Shown here: in pieces, positions 1 to 11,024 of the stretch
Layout: the number at the start of each line of letters is the position of its first letter
How positions within the stretch are numbered: the stretch's first letter is position 1
NCBI GenBank assembly: GCA_004151065.3
Contig: NWUY0300046310.1
Span: 7,072-31,294, forward strand
Length of the DNA stretch: 24,223 nucleotides
Reading direction: 5' to 3'
Source of the DNA: Larix sibirica
Lineage: Eukaryota; Streptophyta; Pinopsida; Pinales; Pinaceae
The notes under the pieces: model-generated
The model's input: only the letters and a program-made list of their open reading frames with translations
Databases searched by the model: none
Told to the model about the DNA's origin: nothing
Made by a program: the position numbers and the translations under genes

Positions 1-26
1 AGAGAGAGAGAGAGAGAGAGAGAGAG
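1..26. repeat. (AG)13 microsatellite
   Basis: Thirteen perfect AG units open the window, and the run may continue beyond the left edge. It lies inside intron 7 of the UNC93-like gene, where it reads as CT on the gene's sense strand. A shorter GA-rich run occurs in intron 2 at about 3386-3401. Confidence 0.97.
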
Positions 27-713
27 TCCATGTTTAATAAATATCACTGAGGTAGAATATTTCAGACATTACAAGGAAGAGACACAAGTAGGGAATGTTT
101 GGTTAGTTAAATAACCAACAACAATGTAAGAGCATAACAAATAGAATTGAAATAAGAAAATACTTTTTGTCACTTTTGTTAATTGGTTAAAGGCACTCTT
201 AGAACTTGCTTTTATATTAGGGGATCCAAGTGTTCCTGCTCTGCAAGACCGGTACTCCAGCCAAACAGTGTTCATTAAAACTCTGATTTCTAAACTAATA
301 CCACAGAAATCTACTTGGAAATAAAATCAACTGCAATTGTAACATTAACTCTCACAATACAACTACTCAAGATAATATGGAGAAATTGTTTCTGCCTTAA
401 ACTCTGCATGGAGCCCAGGACAAGAGTTTGAAGACGGAAACCACATTTAAAAATGAAACAATGCCTCTCTTGAATGCAAAAGTACCTAGCATTGTTAGCT
501 TTCCTAAAGAAATCATTCAATCCTTTCATTTAATATTGACATATTCTGTGTCCCAAAAATGAAAATGATGGCAAAGGTTAAAGGTAGAAAATGCATCAAA
601 CATTACCATAGTAGATGACCCTCGTCAGAATCTTTAAGATTAAAAGAAAGAATAGCATCACATATTCTCACATCAATATTTCTTGGGTTTTATTATTTTA
701 TATGACTACTTAC
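1..713 (-). other. Intron 7 of the UNC93-like gene (partial)
   Basis: This AT-rich stretch follows the exon 7 donor, which reads GTAAGT on the minus strand at 708-713. I compared it with the missing C-terminal part of the UNC93 family and found no matching exon, so exon 8 and the rest should lie to the left of the window. Short minus-strand frames at 69-275 and 311-529 show no resemblance to the family and have no good splice sites around them. Confidence 0.7.
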
Positions 714-3700
714 AATTGCATCAGCAGCTCCAAAAACAGCCATGGCACCTCCAACTCCCGATACACCAATTGCAGGGATGACAACATCTTTTGTGAACTC
801 TGCACTGAAATTACCAAATGACAAATTTTCAGAAGGTAATGAACTGGATTTGGCAGAAAAGTGGTGGGAGAACATAAGATCACTGCAGGCAGGTTCTCCC
901 TTCTTCACTGATCTTAAAGCTTCTAAAAAATACATACAAAATAAACGCTTGTTCGAGGCCTGAGTAGACAAACAGAGGGATCAGCAATAGCATCCTTTTA
1001 TCAAGTAGAGGAACAACGGTTGCCGTCAGTGAATCTCCCACAGAAGAATGTGAACTATTACTAGTTTGGATAACAAGCCCTGCTTTTGTACCACTTTGTT
1101 CATTTAAAAAGAATCCTAAAATTGTGCCCAAAGTCATGCTTCCGAGAAATACAATGAACAGCAATGTTGTGCCTGAGCTTTTGCCTTCCTGAAATCGTAA
1201 TGAGAACATAAAAATCCAAAAGAGTAAAAGATATACACTCAGTAATATGGCATGTAGCTGTTTCACACCTTGTTTAAAGAGAAACCTGATGGATTTAAGA
1301 TACAGAGCACTCACCGTTTCAGTTTTCAGCAGAGCAAGAGAAAGCAAGTTACCAATAACCTGGAAAGCAAACCTATCAACCAATTAAAATACGTGTTATA
1401 GTATAACAAAATAGAAAGAGATGACAAGGCCTTCCTTTGACATGCTACTTCGTGCAAATTTTAAGATGAACTGATTGCAATGCGTGCGTTAAAGAAAACC
1501 CAAGTATTAGAAAACATTCCCCAAAACTCTCCAGGCGAACCTTAGCCACACCATTCTTTGTGTAAATTTTGAGACAGAATAATTACAGTGCATTTATTGG
1601 ACAAACCTGAGTACAAGCATAAATTCCCCAAAATTGTCCATTGAAGTTTCCAAGAACTGTTCCTTCAGGTAGGTTACATTCAACTGCATGGCTTCTTGCG
1701 GCAAAAGTCAGGTAGGTTCCCTGCACATAGGACGAAAAGATGGTCCTAACAAATTCACATTAGCCTTTAGGTTTCCTGGAAACCTAAAATTTGGAAGTTC
1801 TTAAAATGGTGTTAACTTACCTCCCCAACCCATATTATAGAAGCTGTAAATCCAAGATACAGCGATGTGGGGACCATGGTATACCTGTCAATGCAAAGAG
1901 CTAAATTAGAGCTCTACTTTTGCACTTAATGTCAGCTTTTATCGTATGTTAAAGTCTCTATTTGCAGCTCTGGAGCAAATTCCATCAATGATTCTGTTAA
2001 GAAACTAATATTATATAATATTTGGTCATCTCATTACTTCTTTGGAGCATCTTAGAGTAATTTAGGGCTCCCTCTAACTGTTACTCCATCGTGATTTCCT
2101 AGGGCTATATGATCAACTATTATTAAGTGCAAAAACAGACGTTAACCCATGGTTTTCTAAATCGTGAAATTTGCATCTTGTAAGTATCAGCAAGAAATTC
2201 ACAAAAATACTGTAAACTAAGCTCCCTCGCTATTTGAGGCATTGATTCTCCATCCCTGAGTTGCATGTAACTGCCAAGTAAATCCCACATAGATTGGGGT
2301 CTATTCAATGCATGCATATCAAATCTCCCAGGGGGTTATAATCCAAGTCACTTGGTTGTGTTCGTGTTCATGTTCAAATTTGCAGAGAATTAATTTTTTG
2401 AAAAAAACCATTAATGTAGAAAAATGTGAGAAAACTCCCACTTAAATTTGGCAACGAATTAAGTGGACTTAGTTATACCTTCATATATTCAAACTAAAGA
2501 AAGATACAAATATTTATGTAACTTCAAATTTGATACAAAAATATGTCAATTAAATGTACAGACTGAAACCTAAGTTGCAAGGGTGCATGGGATGGTAACA
2601 GGACTGTGTACATCTGTAAAATTTTATATATGTGAAAAAAATTTAAAAATAGAACTCAAATTTATGTGAATAAAAAAACTTAAAATTTGATTTTTTGGTA
2701 ATGATATGGATATTGGAATGAAGAAGACGAAAGTGAAAATCTGAAACTGAAACTGAACACTAAGATTAAACTCTGAAAACTGAAAATTTAAGCTAAGGAA
2801 TTCTACTTTTAAATATCTACGATGGACAACCACGAACAAATCCGTGCAAATAATTCCAACTCTTAACATAACTTCTAGGGTAAATTCATGTAATAAGTCA
2901 CTGAACATGGAAAATACAAATCTGACCTTAAATTAGGTCGCTGGGCATGGAGGGCGCGGATCATGACCTTAAAAATGAGAATAGTGTGTTTAATTTTGGA
3001 TTGTTTCAAGTGAACATCCCCCAAATTTAGTCAGGTACGCCTTCCTGCACCTAGAATGTAAGACGAAGTCATGTAATAGATCACATGGCATGGAAAATGC
3101 CAATCAGACCTTAAATTAGGCCGTTGGTCATGAAGGACGTGGATCGAACCTTAAAAATGGCAATACTAACATGGATTAGACCGTACAAATCATAAATTTG
3201 AATTGTTTCGAGGCGATGTCACTCGAGTTTAGTCGGAGGCGCCTTCCTAGACCCGGGATATGGAACGCATCCCCCAAGATATGGGGTACATCTCCATGAC
3301 GGAGAGGAGATGAATCCCAGGCAACACAGCAGAAATCATGTCAGAATATCATATGTTTTTCAAAAACCTGTATGTATGTATATAGAGAGTGAGAGAGAGA
3401 GTTCATCCAGTGGTGGTTTAGCAGCAATTTGGAGAATGAAATATTAAACATGAGATTAGACCATACAAATCATAATTTAGAATCGTTTCAAAGGGATGTC
3501 TGTCAAATTTACTGAGGGCGCCTTTCTGCACCGAGGATATGGAACGCATCCCCAAGATGTGGTATACATCTCGGTGATGGAGAGCTCAGACGAGATGGTC
3601 CTCTGGCAACATGGCAGAAATCATGTTAAAATATCATATATTTGTCAAAAGCTTGTGTACATATATATTATCCGGTTTAGTAGCAATTTGGAGTGGTTGT

Positions 3701-4527
3701 GACCATGCCTAATCCTACATACATGTCTGTTGTTTCGCTCATTGATGTAGCAGAGCTGCCGCATTCAGATTAACCACCGAACTGCCCTTGATGTAATAGT
3801 GTAGCTAGCCTATAACAGCAACCTCTAGTCCATTAAAAATTATACATATATATATCTTAGAGAAAAAAATACCTAGTCCATTTCAATAACCATTAAATTT
3901 GCAGGGCGTGAGATGGCTAATTGTGATTTTGTTAAAAAATAAAAATCACCCAATGACTAGAATTGGGATAAAAATATATACCATGATGGAAAAAGGTTTG
4001 CTGCAATGAATAACCAGTAGCCTGAAGTTCCAAAAATGACCGAATTCTTTGCACCAAACCTCCTAACGAAAGGTGTTGCTACAAATGAACATACAGTGAA
4101 TGAAAGATAAAGAATACCCAATGATGTGGTTCCTAAATCTTCATCCTGACAACCAAATTCAGCGACTGATCAATATTTATAGTTAATATAAATAACTGAC
4201 CCAAAATAGCTAGGAATTCAAATCCGAAAACTTCATTTAAACACTTACTTTCTTCATAAGAAGAAGAAACTCTCTTTCCCTTTTTTAAGGAAAATAAAGA
4301 CCTATTAAATTTCAAAAAAATGAAACAGAAACACTCACTGAATTTAATGAGCTCTCCAAGTTCTGAGCTGCAGTATAAGCAAGAAATATGAAGAGAAATG
4401 TGAAACTCAAAATATGGAGATCTTTCAGATGACGACTAGAAGTTTTTGAACGAAGCTCCAACAAATTTCCGTCAACAGACGAGGTCTCTGGCAACAGAGG
4501 ACTCGGATCTTCCGTAGCGATCGCCAT
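714..4527 (-). CDS. UNC93-like membrane protein, exons 1-7 (3' end beyond the left edge)
   Basis: Spliced gene with exons at 4339-4527, 3982-4145, 1821-1884, 1607-1720, 1315-1359, 938-1188 and 714-804. Every intron is GT-AG, and the exons total 918 nt, or 306 codons, with no stop. The protein resembles plant UNC93-like proteins (UNC-93 family, major-facilitator-like, usually 11-12 membrane segments), close to the Arabidopsis UNC93-like protein 3 type of about 437 residues. Visible features are a polar N-terminus, a first membrane segment at about residues 39-54 followed by AAQNLE, a YWLFIAANL segment in exon 2, WVGEGTYLT across exons 3-4, SMTLGTILGFF in exon 6, and the highly conserved PAIGVSGVGGAMAV in exon 7. 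About 130 C-terminal residues are outside the window. The family is linked to potassium-channel regulation in animals. The plant role is less certain, so transport or trafficking in a membrane is inference. The ATG at 4525-4527 is chosen because it gives the family's usual length before the first membrane segment. Confidence 0.93.
1885..3981 (-). other. Intron 2 of the UNC93-like gene, 2.1 kb
   Basis: The intron is bounded by a GTATAT donor (3976-3981) and a CAG acceptor (1885-1887). It separates codon W118 in phase 2. It is about ten times longer than most other introns of the gene (introns 1 and 3-6 are 100-247 bp). The added length comes partly from the duplicated modules at 2888-3700. No coding sequence is evident. 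Frames at 2123-2317, 2624-2908 and 3496-3702 look random. Confidence 0.88.
2888..3700. repeat. Irregular array of duplicated modules in intron 2
   Basis: Three related copies can be aligned by eye. Copy A (about 2888-3065) and copy B (about 3071-3400) share the ATGTAATA...CATGGAAAAT...ACCTTAAATTAGG block, 183 bp apart. Copies B and C (about 3430-3700) share ATTAGACC.TACAAATCATAA, GGCGCCTT and GGATATGGAACGCATCC blocks about 280 bp apart. They also share a downstream GCAGAAATCATGT.A.AATATCATAT block. All three carry GCC(T)TTC.TGCACC-like or related segments. Copies are diverged by substitutions and small indels. The origin, whether mobile-element derived or local duplication, is unknown. Confidence 0.82.
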
Positions 4528-5086
4528 CTTGGATTTTCAAAACAGAAGGATTCTTTCTTGCTTTAAGCTATGGACTAGAACATAAAAAAGATATAGTTTC
4601 GGCAATGCTCGCATGCTCGAAGCCGTAAACAGTATTAATATATAGATGCTGTTTCAGATTATTCTCTGGCGCACTTGTCTGCCGTTATTCTATATAGAGA
4701 TCTTCCAAGTTTCCATCCTTTGTCTAACGCAAATTATGTCCAAATTCAATTCAAATCAACGGAACTTCCGTAAACCGTAAGCTCTCGTTCTAAGAACGAA
4801 TAGAAAAAATCCACCAAGATCGTCGAAATGGCGATTTACAGACTGAGATTCTCATGATTTCAACAAAATAAATGCTTCCAATTTTAATAATTTCAATAAT
4901 GGTGCTTTGAGTGATCCATATCATTTAATAAGGTGATTTGAGGGACCCATATCATTTAATTACAGTTTTCAATACTTCTCAATGATTGACTTCCTCACTT
5001 TTTTTTTTACTAGTTTCACTATCATTCCTCGAGAGAAGCACTATTCCGGATTGCCTCGATACTCCTCTGAAAGAACGAGAGAAGTT
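4528..5086 (-). promoter_or_regulatory. 5' flank and probable promoter of the UNC93-like gene
   Basis: On the minus strand, CTATATATTAA at about 4635-4645 lies about 110 bp upstream of the start codon. A second TATA-like site, CTATATAG, lies at about 4690-4697. Either could place transcription start within roughly 80-140 bp of the ATG. The stretch has no coding frame resembling a known protein. It ends where the LINE begins at about 5087. Assignment as a promoter rests only on position and TATA-like sequence. Confidence 0.45.
4901..4962. repeat. 31-bp tandem duplication upstream of the UNC93-like gene
   Basis: Two adjacent copies, 4901-4931 and 4932-4962, begin GGTG.TTTGAG and end with ATATCATTTAAT. 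They differ at only a few positions. The repeat lies about 375-435 bp upstream of the start codon, between the gene and the LINE. Confidence 0.9.
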
Positions 5087-5103
5087 AAAGGTTATTATAT
5101 ATG

Positions 5104-5156
5104 GAAACCCTGTTTTCGGCGATGGAAGCATCGGTGTGAAACCCTGTTTTCGGCGA
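5104..5156 (+). repeat. 19-bp direct repeat, 34-bp period, at the LINE 5' end
   Basis: GAAACCCTGTTTTCGGCGA occurs exactly at 5104-5122 and again at 5138-5156. It sits where the AT-rich flank changes to GC-richer LINE sequence, so it is probably part of the LINE's 5' untranslated region. Confidence 0.9.
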
Positions 5157-5474
5157 CTGGCAAGTATGGAATACTTGCTTGATTCTCCCTGTGGCTGGTG
5201 GCCGGCTGTGGTTTCGGGTTTTTCTGGCTCACATAGTCACTTGAACCTCGCGTTTTTTTTGCTGGCAAGTGTGGAGTCCCGTCCTCCTTCCACTGAGGAC
5301 CTAGTAACAACCACGATAAAAAAAGTGGGACTGGGAATATCCGCGGGGAGTGACAGATTTTCCTTTTTCCCTGGGGCATGGTGTTTTTGTGCCTGGTCTC
5401 TGGTTTTTTGTTTTTGTCCCTTTTGTTGGGTTACTGTTCTGGCAATGGTTTCTCCTGGTCGGTACTTTAGTTTT

Positions 5475-7389
5475 TTATTCAGTGGCGAGTCGGCGACTTT
5501 ATGATTTCAAAAAGATGCGGCAGCTTCAGGGGCGTCGCCTCATAGGGATAGGAAACTATCGGTAAAGGCGTTGGCCCGTAATGCTTATTTGGCTCCTGGG
5601 GATATCCACACTAACGAGGAGGTTCGGGTTCCTTATCCGTTACCGGGACAGTTTGAGGATTTCGGTCTGAAGTTTGCACCCCATGGGTTTAAGGGCCATC
5701 TCCTTGTCCTTTAACCCGGGGTCGGGAGCTAGTTCATGAGATTGTGCATTCACGCTTTGATTATTGCCCTTTGGAGGAGAGGGACCCTATTTCGGCACAC
5801 ACTGTGATACCTAGAAGTTCACATGTTGCCTCTTCTTGGAAAATCGACAAGGGTAGGCACACTATTAGGGGATCTAGGGTGAAAGTGCGTCATTTGGCAA
5901 AAATATATAATGCCAAGAGTGACCTTCCTACTTATGTCCTGGGTAAGGATGTTAACATGGATAGATTTGTGAACGTATTAGTTCTTGCCCTCATTGGTCG
6001 TTTGGAAAATGTGAGGATGAACAGAGTAGAAATGGTTCGTTGGGTGTCTGAGAATTGGTGTAGTTCACTAGATTACATTCCCAAGGTGAACCTACTCCCT
6101 AACGGCTAGTTCTGTTTTGTTTCTTTTAAGGAAGAGGACCCCCCGAAATTTCTTTCTCACTATTGGGTTATTGGAAAGGGCTCACTTGTCTTGAGCCACT
6201 GGCATACGGATTTCGACCCTGACCGTGAACGGCCTCTTCACCAGCACTTATGGATGCTATTACTAGGTTTTCCTTTTCTGTTATGGACTAAAGAGGTGTT
6301 TGTGAGACTAGCCAACCTTCTGGGTCACTTTATTTCTATTGATGAATGTATGTTGTTTGGTGGGGATAAGCAGATGGCCGGTTTTGGTAGATTTGGATGT
6401 TTAAGAGGGACTCCCGACCAAGGTTAAGATCATGTGGGGGGATAAGGTCTATATGCAGCGATTGGACTATAAAGGCGTTCCTTTCCACTGCTATCGCTGT
6501 CGTAATACGAGGCATTTGGGTCGTCAATGCTCGGCAGCTAAACCATCGGTCACCGAAGATGGTTTCAAGGATAGCTTAGAGGCATGTCTTTCATTGGAGG
6601 TCATCGAAGATGTGGCTTGTAAGCCTCCATCGTACCCATATGGAGATGTTTCTCCCACGTCGTCTGATGAAGGTATCTCTCCTGTGGATTCTCCAACTTC
6701 TGATGATGGTGTTTCTTCTACAGAATTAAAGTTTATAAAATCTGTGGAAAAGGAACTTGATAAGAGACTGAAATTTGTTCCTGAGGATGAAACCTTAGCG
6801 ATTGAGCCTCCTCCCTCCACGAAGCCTTCGGTATTGGGGTTTGGTTCATTGTGTTTGGATTCCGCTAGTCCCCTGATTATTTCTTGTGACTCGCCTGAGC
6901 CATAAATTTTTCTAACTCTGTCTCAGATGCTTTTGCTCCTCTTGCAGCGGATTTGACTAGGGGATGGGTAAGTCGGGTAAGTCGGTGGGTTCACTTGTGC
7001 AAAAGGGAAAGGAGGACTTTCCACCTTTGGGAGTTTCTTTAGGAAGGCCTCCTGTCACTGATGCATCCCTTAGGTCTCTTTCCATGCCCCCCTCCCTCAC
7101 CTTCTTAGAAGCATCCTCCGCTACTCCGCTTCCTATGTTCACTAAGCGATATTCTCAAAGCCATACGACCTTCCCCATAAATCCCATCTGCCATCAGAAT
7201 GTTACCATCCGGACAAAAAACAAAGAAAAAGGTCCTCTGAAGGAGAAAATCCTAGGTGTTGAGCCTACTTCTTCGGCTGCTTACATTCCCCTTTCGCAGA
7301 GATTGGATTTGGCCTCCAATCCATCAGCATCACCCCACTTTGTCCCCAGGGTCCTTAGAGCATTGGAGACCCCATCAAGGGTTACCTAA
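5475..7389 (+). pseudogene. LINE ORF1 (gag-like, DUF4283 plus CCHC zinc knuckle), broken
   Basis: The RNA-binding, particle-forming protein of the LINE is readable in pieces. Frame 3 covers 5475-5714 and includes a TGA at 5502 where relatives are likely to have arginine. Frame 2 covers about 5720-6395 and carries the DUF4283 core, with a TAG at 6107 in NG*FCF. Frame 3 covers about 6395-6903 and includes the knuckle CYRCRNTRHLGRQC (CX2CX4HX4C) at 6489-6530, followed by a serine- and proline-rich region. Frame 1 covers 6964-7389. Shifts lie near 5720, 6390 and 6903-6963. The original start codon is not certain. The stop TAA at 7387-7389 shares its last base with the ORF2 ATG. Confidence 0.88.
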
Positions 7390-8090
7390 TGCTTCTACTC
7401 TCCCTTAATATTCGGGGGTTAGAGGGAGACCCAAAGGTCTGTTCCCTCAAATGGTTGTTTTCTTCTACTAAGCCTGATGTTATTTTAATTCAGGAAACCA
7501 TGTCCTCGGCCTCTAGGACATGTGTGTTTTTTTAAACATTCTCCCAAGGTGGGAGGTCTTGGTTATTGACTCGATGGGGCAGAGTGGAGGCATCCTATCC
7601 ATTTGGAAACCTCGGGTGGTGAAGCTCTCTTCTTTTAAGACATATGTTGGGATGCTCTTCGTTGGTACTTGGAAAGGGTTTAAAGGGGTTGTCAATATAA
7701 CTAACTATTATGGCCCCTATGGTGGTAGGAAATATTTTCTGGGATATGGTGGTTAATTGTGGGGTTCTAAGAGCTCCTAATATTATTGTTGCAGGAGACT
7801 TGAACCTTACTCTGGACTCTTCAGAAGTTTGGGGGGATTCTGCAAGATTAGACCCTCTTTCTGCTTATTTTCAGACCTTGTTTAAGGATCATAATTGGTT
7901 GTATGTGGTGCCTGCTAAGATGGGGCCAACTTGGAAAAACGGTTGGGTGGGATCGATGGCAGCGACCAAGAGGATGGATCAGCTTTTGTTGAATGAGGTC
8001 TTTGTGGGACATTTAGCTCGTTATCGATCCTGGACTGTTGCTTCCTCAATCTCGGATCATGACCCTATTTTTCTGCAGTTGGAAGGGGAT
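7389..8090 (+). other. ORF2 apurinic-type endonuclease domain
   Basis: The domain shows SLNIRGL near the start, the catalytic-glutamate motif QET at about 7491-7499, YGPY near 7708, GDLN at 7794-7805, RMDQLLLNE near 7970, and SDHDPI at 8052-8069. These are the expected metal-binding and catalytic motifs of L1 endonucleases. Catalytic residues survive, but the domain is split by frameshifts near 7533 and 7710-7756. Confidence 0.88.
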
Positions 8091-8611
8091 TCATTTGTTT
8101 GTAGATATCCCTTTAGATTCAATTGTATGTGGATTAGTGATGAGGGCTTCAATCAGATGGTAAGGAATAATTGGAGGAGTTTCACAATTCATGTAGGTCT
8201 AAATGTGATGGATAGTTTTTGTTTAAAGTTAAAGGCCTTGAAGTCTATTGTAAAGATTTGGGTAAATGATAAGGAGCATTCGTTAATGCAGGAGCTGGGG
8301 GAGATTGAGGTCATTCTAGCTCAATTATATGGCAGTAATGTGTTGGGGACATTTACCTTTGCTGAAAAACTTGTTATCTCTCAATTAGAGGAGAAGAAGG
8401 CCCTTATTCTCAAACAGGAAGAAGAGGAGAGGAGATTAAAAAGCAGAGCAATTTGGATTGCTCAGGGTGACAACAATATTAAATTTTTCCAGAATTTTGC
8501 AAATGGTAGAAGATTAGTAAATGCCATTTGGGACCTACAAGATGTTGAGGTGCGGTGGTTCTCTTCTCAAGTGGAGATCGAGCGGCTGGATGTGAATCAT
8601 TTCTCTAATTA

Positions 8612-9720
8612 TTGAAGGATCTAAGGAATGCTAGCATTGTTTCTCAATTAGAGATGATCAAACATTTTCCAACTTTCTTCTCGGGGGAAGAAGGAGAACA
8701 GATTGGTGCTCAGGTCACACTGAATGAATTTGAAGGGGCTCTCAAGCAGATGGCCAAACAGATGACCAAGGACAAAAGTCCTGGGCCGGACGGGTCGCTG
8801 GTTGATTTTTTCATTTCATTATTAGATCTTGTGGGTGGTGAACTATTAGAGATGATTGATTTCTCCAGCAGGGAAGGGTTTGTTTCAGGAGCGCTGAACT
8901 CGACATTTATCACTCGAGTACCCAATACTTTTTCTAATTTTTGACCCATATCACTCTGTAATTTTGCATATAAAGTGATTTCAAAATTCATATCAAATAG
9001 GATCAAACCTTTCATGGGGGGGAATTTCATTGGAGCAATTTCGGTTCCTCTAGGGGAGGCAGATTTATGATGCCATCGGTATTGCACAAGAGTGTCTTCA
9101 TACAATCAAGGTAAAAAGAAAAATGCTCTTGTCCTCAAAATAGACTTGTCAAAAGCATATGAAGGTTAACTTGGGTATGATTAGTCTAATCCTACTTCAA
9201 ATTGGGCTACCTCTTATTGTCTGCAATTGGCTTTGTCCTATGTGTCTTCGGAAAACTTTGCATTTTTGGTAAATGGTTCTCCATTAGGTTTTTTTAAGTG
9301 CTCAAGGGGCCTGAGGCAAGGTTGTCCCTTATCACCCTTGTTGTTCTTGCTTATAACTGAGGGCCTCAATAGAATGATTACTTCGGCAAAGAGAGAATGT
9401 GATATGAAAGGCATCAATTTTTCCAAGGTGATCCAAATCACTCATCTGATTTTTGTGGATGATGTCATTTTATTTGGCGTTGGAGCTCTTGGTACTTGGA
9501 ATAGGTATCATCAAATATTATCGGTCTCATGTGTAGCAACTAGAATGGAGATTAGTGTGAAAAAATCTATTTTCTTCAAAGGAGCATGATCAACATATCT
9601 GGATGCTCAGTTGGCTGCATTTTTCCCTTTCAAAATGGAGGAATTGGACACTAGCCTCAATTATCTTGGCTTTCTGGTTAAGATGAATAGATACTTCTCC
9701 AAGGATTGGGGGTGGCTAAT
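8612..9720 (+). other. ORF2 reverse transcriptase domain
   Basis: The domain shows DKSPGPDG at 8771-8794, PISLCN after a TGA at 8942-8944, motif A (KIDLSKAY) at about 9137-9160, RQGCPLSPLLF at 9314-9346, the catalytic box FVDD at 9452-9463 and SLNYLGF near 9654. FVDD has valine where FADD or YADD is usual. Both aspartates remain. A frameshift follows motif A at about 9161, and a TGA at 9587-9589 interrupts the thumb side. The region continues as a thumb-like segment (WERLSFPKALGGWDIKNL near 9923). Confidence 0.93.
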
Positions 9721-10564
9721 AAAATAATTAATAAGGAGTCCTACAAATTCCTATCACTTGGTGGAAGATTAACTCTCATCAGATATGTATTGATTGCCAT
9801 TATGGTTTATTGGTTCTCATTGGATCTCCTACCCCAGTCAGTTCTTCGGGTTTTATGACATAAATTTTTTAATTTTCTTTGGTCTAGTACTATAGAGAAT
9901 AAGAAATACCACCTTGTCTCTTGGGAGAGATTATCTTTTCCAAAAGCACTGGGAGGTTGGGACATCAAGAATCTATATTGGTTCAATAGTGCTTTGGTTA
10001 TGAAAAATTGTTGGCGTGCTATTGGTGGTGTGGGCCTATGGCAGGAGGTCATCAGGGAAAATTATTTGAGGCGAAGACCAGTTTCTCTTTGGCTTAGAAG
10101 CGCTCAGATTACTACTAGAGGTGTCTCTTATTTTTGGAAAGGCTTCATGAAAGTATTTCCCTAGATTAATGAAAGGATGGCATGGAAGATAGGCAAGGGA
10201 GCCAATGTCATGATTGGCATAAATCCCTATGTTGGCTGCAAAGAACATTTTTCTCTCAGCTCAGGTCTCTTGGAGCAGTTAGATAATTTGGGGCTTTATA
10301 CTTTCAATCAGATTTCTAGATATGGGGGGTCCACTAATACTGGTCCCTATTGGCTGAAGGTTGTGGATCTAGGCTTACAGGTGACCTTGGGGGAGGAATG
10401 GGATTCCTATATCTTTCGTCTCAATGGGGAAGGAATTAGGAGGAGGATTCCCTTGTATGGGATTAGCATTTGTCCAAGGGTTAGTTGACAAGTAAAAAAG
10501 CTTATTTGTACATTGTTCATGCTTAGGTATTACCTGATATGTGTTGGTGATCTTCCATAATATG

Positions 10565-10770
10565 GAAGTGGAGCAGTCCTCCTAAGTTGAAGTGTTTCTT
10601 TTGGAGATGTCTGGAAAATCAGATTCTTTCTTGGGAGAACCTACAGAAAAGGGGGTGGATCGGACCTAGAATATGTTCTCTTTGTGGATAGGGAAATGAT
10701 TTTGTTGAGCATCTTTTCTTCCTTTGTCACTTCTATAAACAAGTTTGGCTAGAAGTCATGCAGGCTTTAC
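10565..10770 (+). other. ORF2 zf-RVT zinc-binding domain
   Basis: PPKLKCFFWRCL is followed by CSLCG (10674-10688), an in-frame TAG at 10689-10691, and EHLFFLCHFYKQVW. This C-X2-C ... H-X4-C arrangement with the WK..PPK leader is typical of the zf-RVT domain found downstream of RT in plant LINEs. The metal-binding residues are intact apart from the stop. Confidence 0.85.
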
Positions 10771-11024
10771 AGGTATATGATTCCTGGGGCTCTGACTGCT
10801 TTGTGCATAATTTCACTACCTGGTTCAAACAAGTGAGGATCCACAGATTACTGTCGATCTTTGTCTGCTGGCAGCTCTAGATTATGAGGAATAGAGTGTT
10901 ATTAAAGGATGATATTCCGAACCTTCATGTTTGTATCATTAAGAGATTGGGGATGTATAAGGAATATTTCATTGAATCGATTCCTAGAAAAAGAAGGTTG
11001 ATTGTGGGACGACCTCCTTCTGTT

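Noticed and set aside
69-275. Minus-strand open frame as a possible exon 8 of the UNC93-like gene
   Set aside because: Its translation does not resemble the C-terminal part of the family, which is hydrophobic and well conserved. No splice sites in the right phase flank a family-like segment.
2624-2908. 94-codon minus-strand open frame in intron 2
   Set aside because: It is phenylalanine- and isoleucine-rich because of AT-rich sequence. No domain is seen and no splice sites join it to the UNC93-like exons.
4986-5504. 172-codon plus-strand open frame as a separate gene
   Set aside because: Most of it crosses the junction between AT-rich flank and LINE 5' region. Only its last few codons read as LINE ORF1. 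No family match is seen for the rest.
6524-6820. 98-codon minus-strand open frame rich in serine
   Set aside because: It is the reverse of the serine- and proline-rich part of LINE ORF1.
8710-9105. 131-codon minus-strand open frame
   Set aside because: It is antisense to the LINE reverse transcriptase, whose motifs fix the plus strand as coding.
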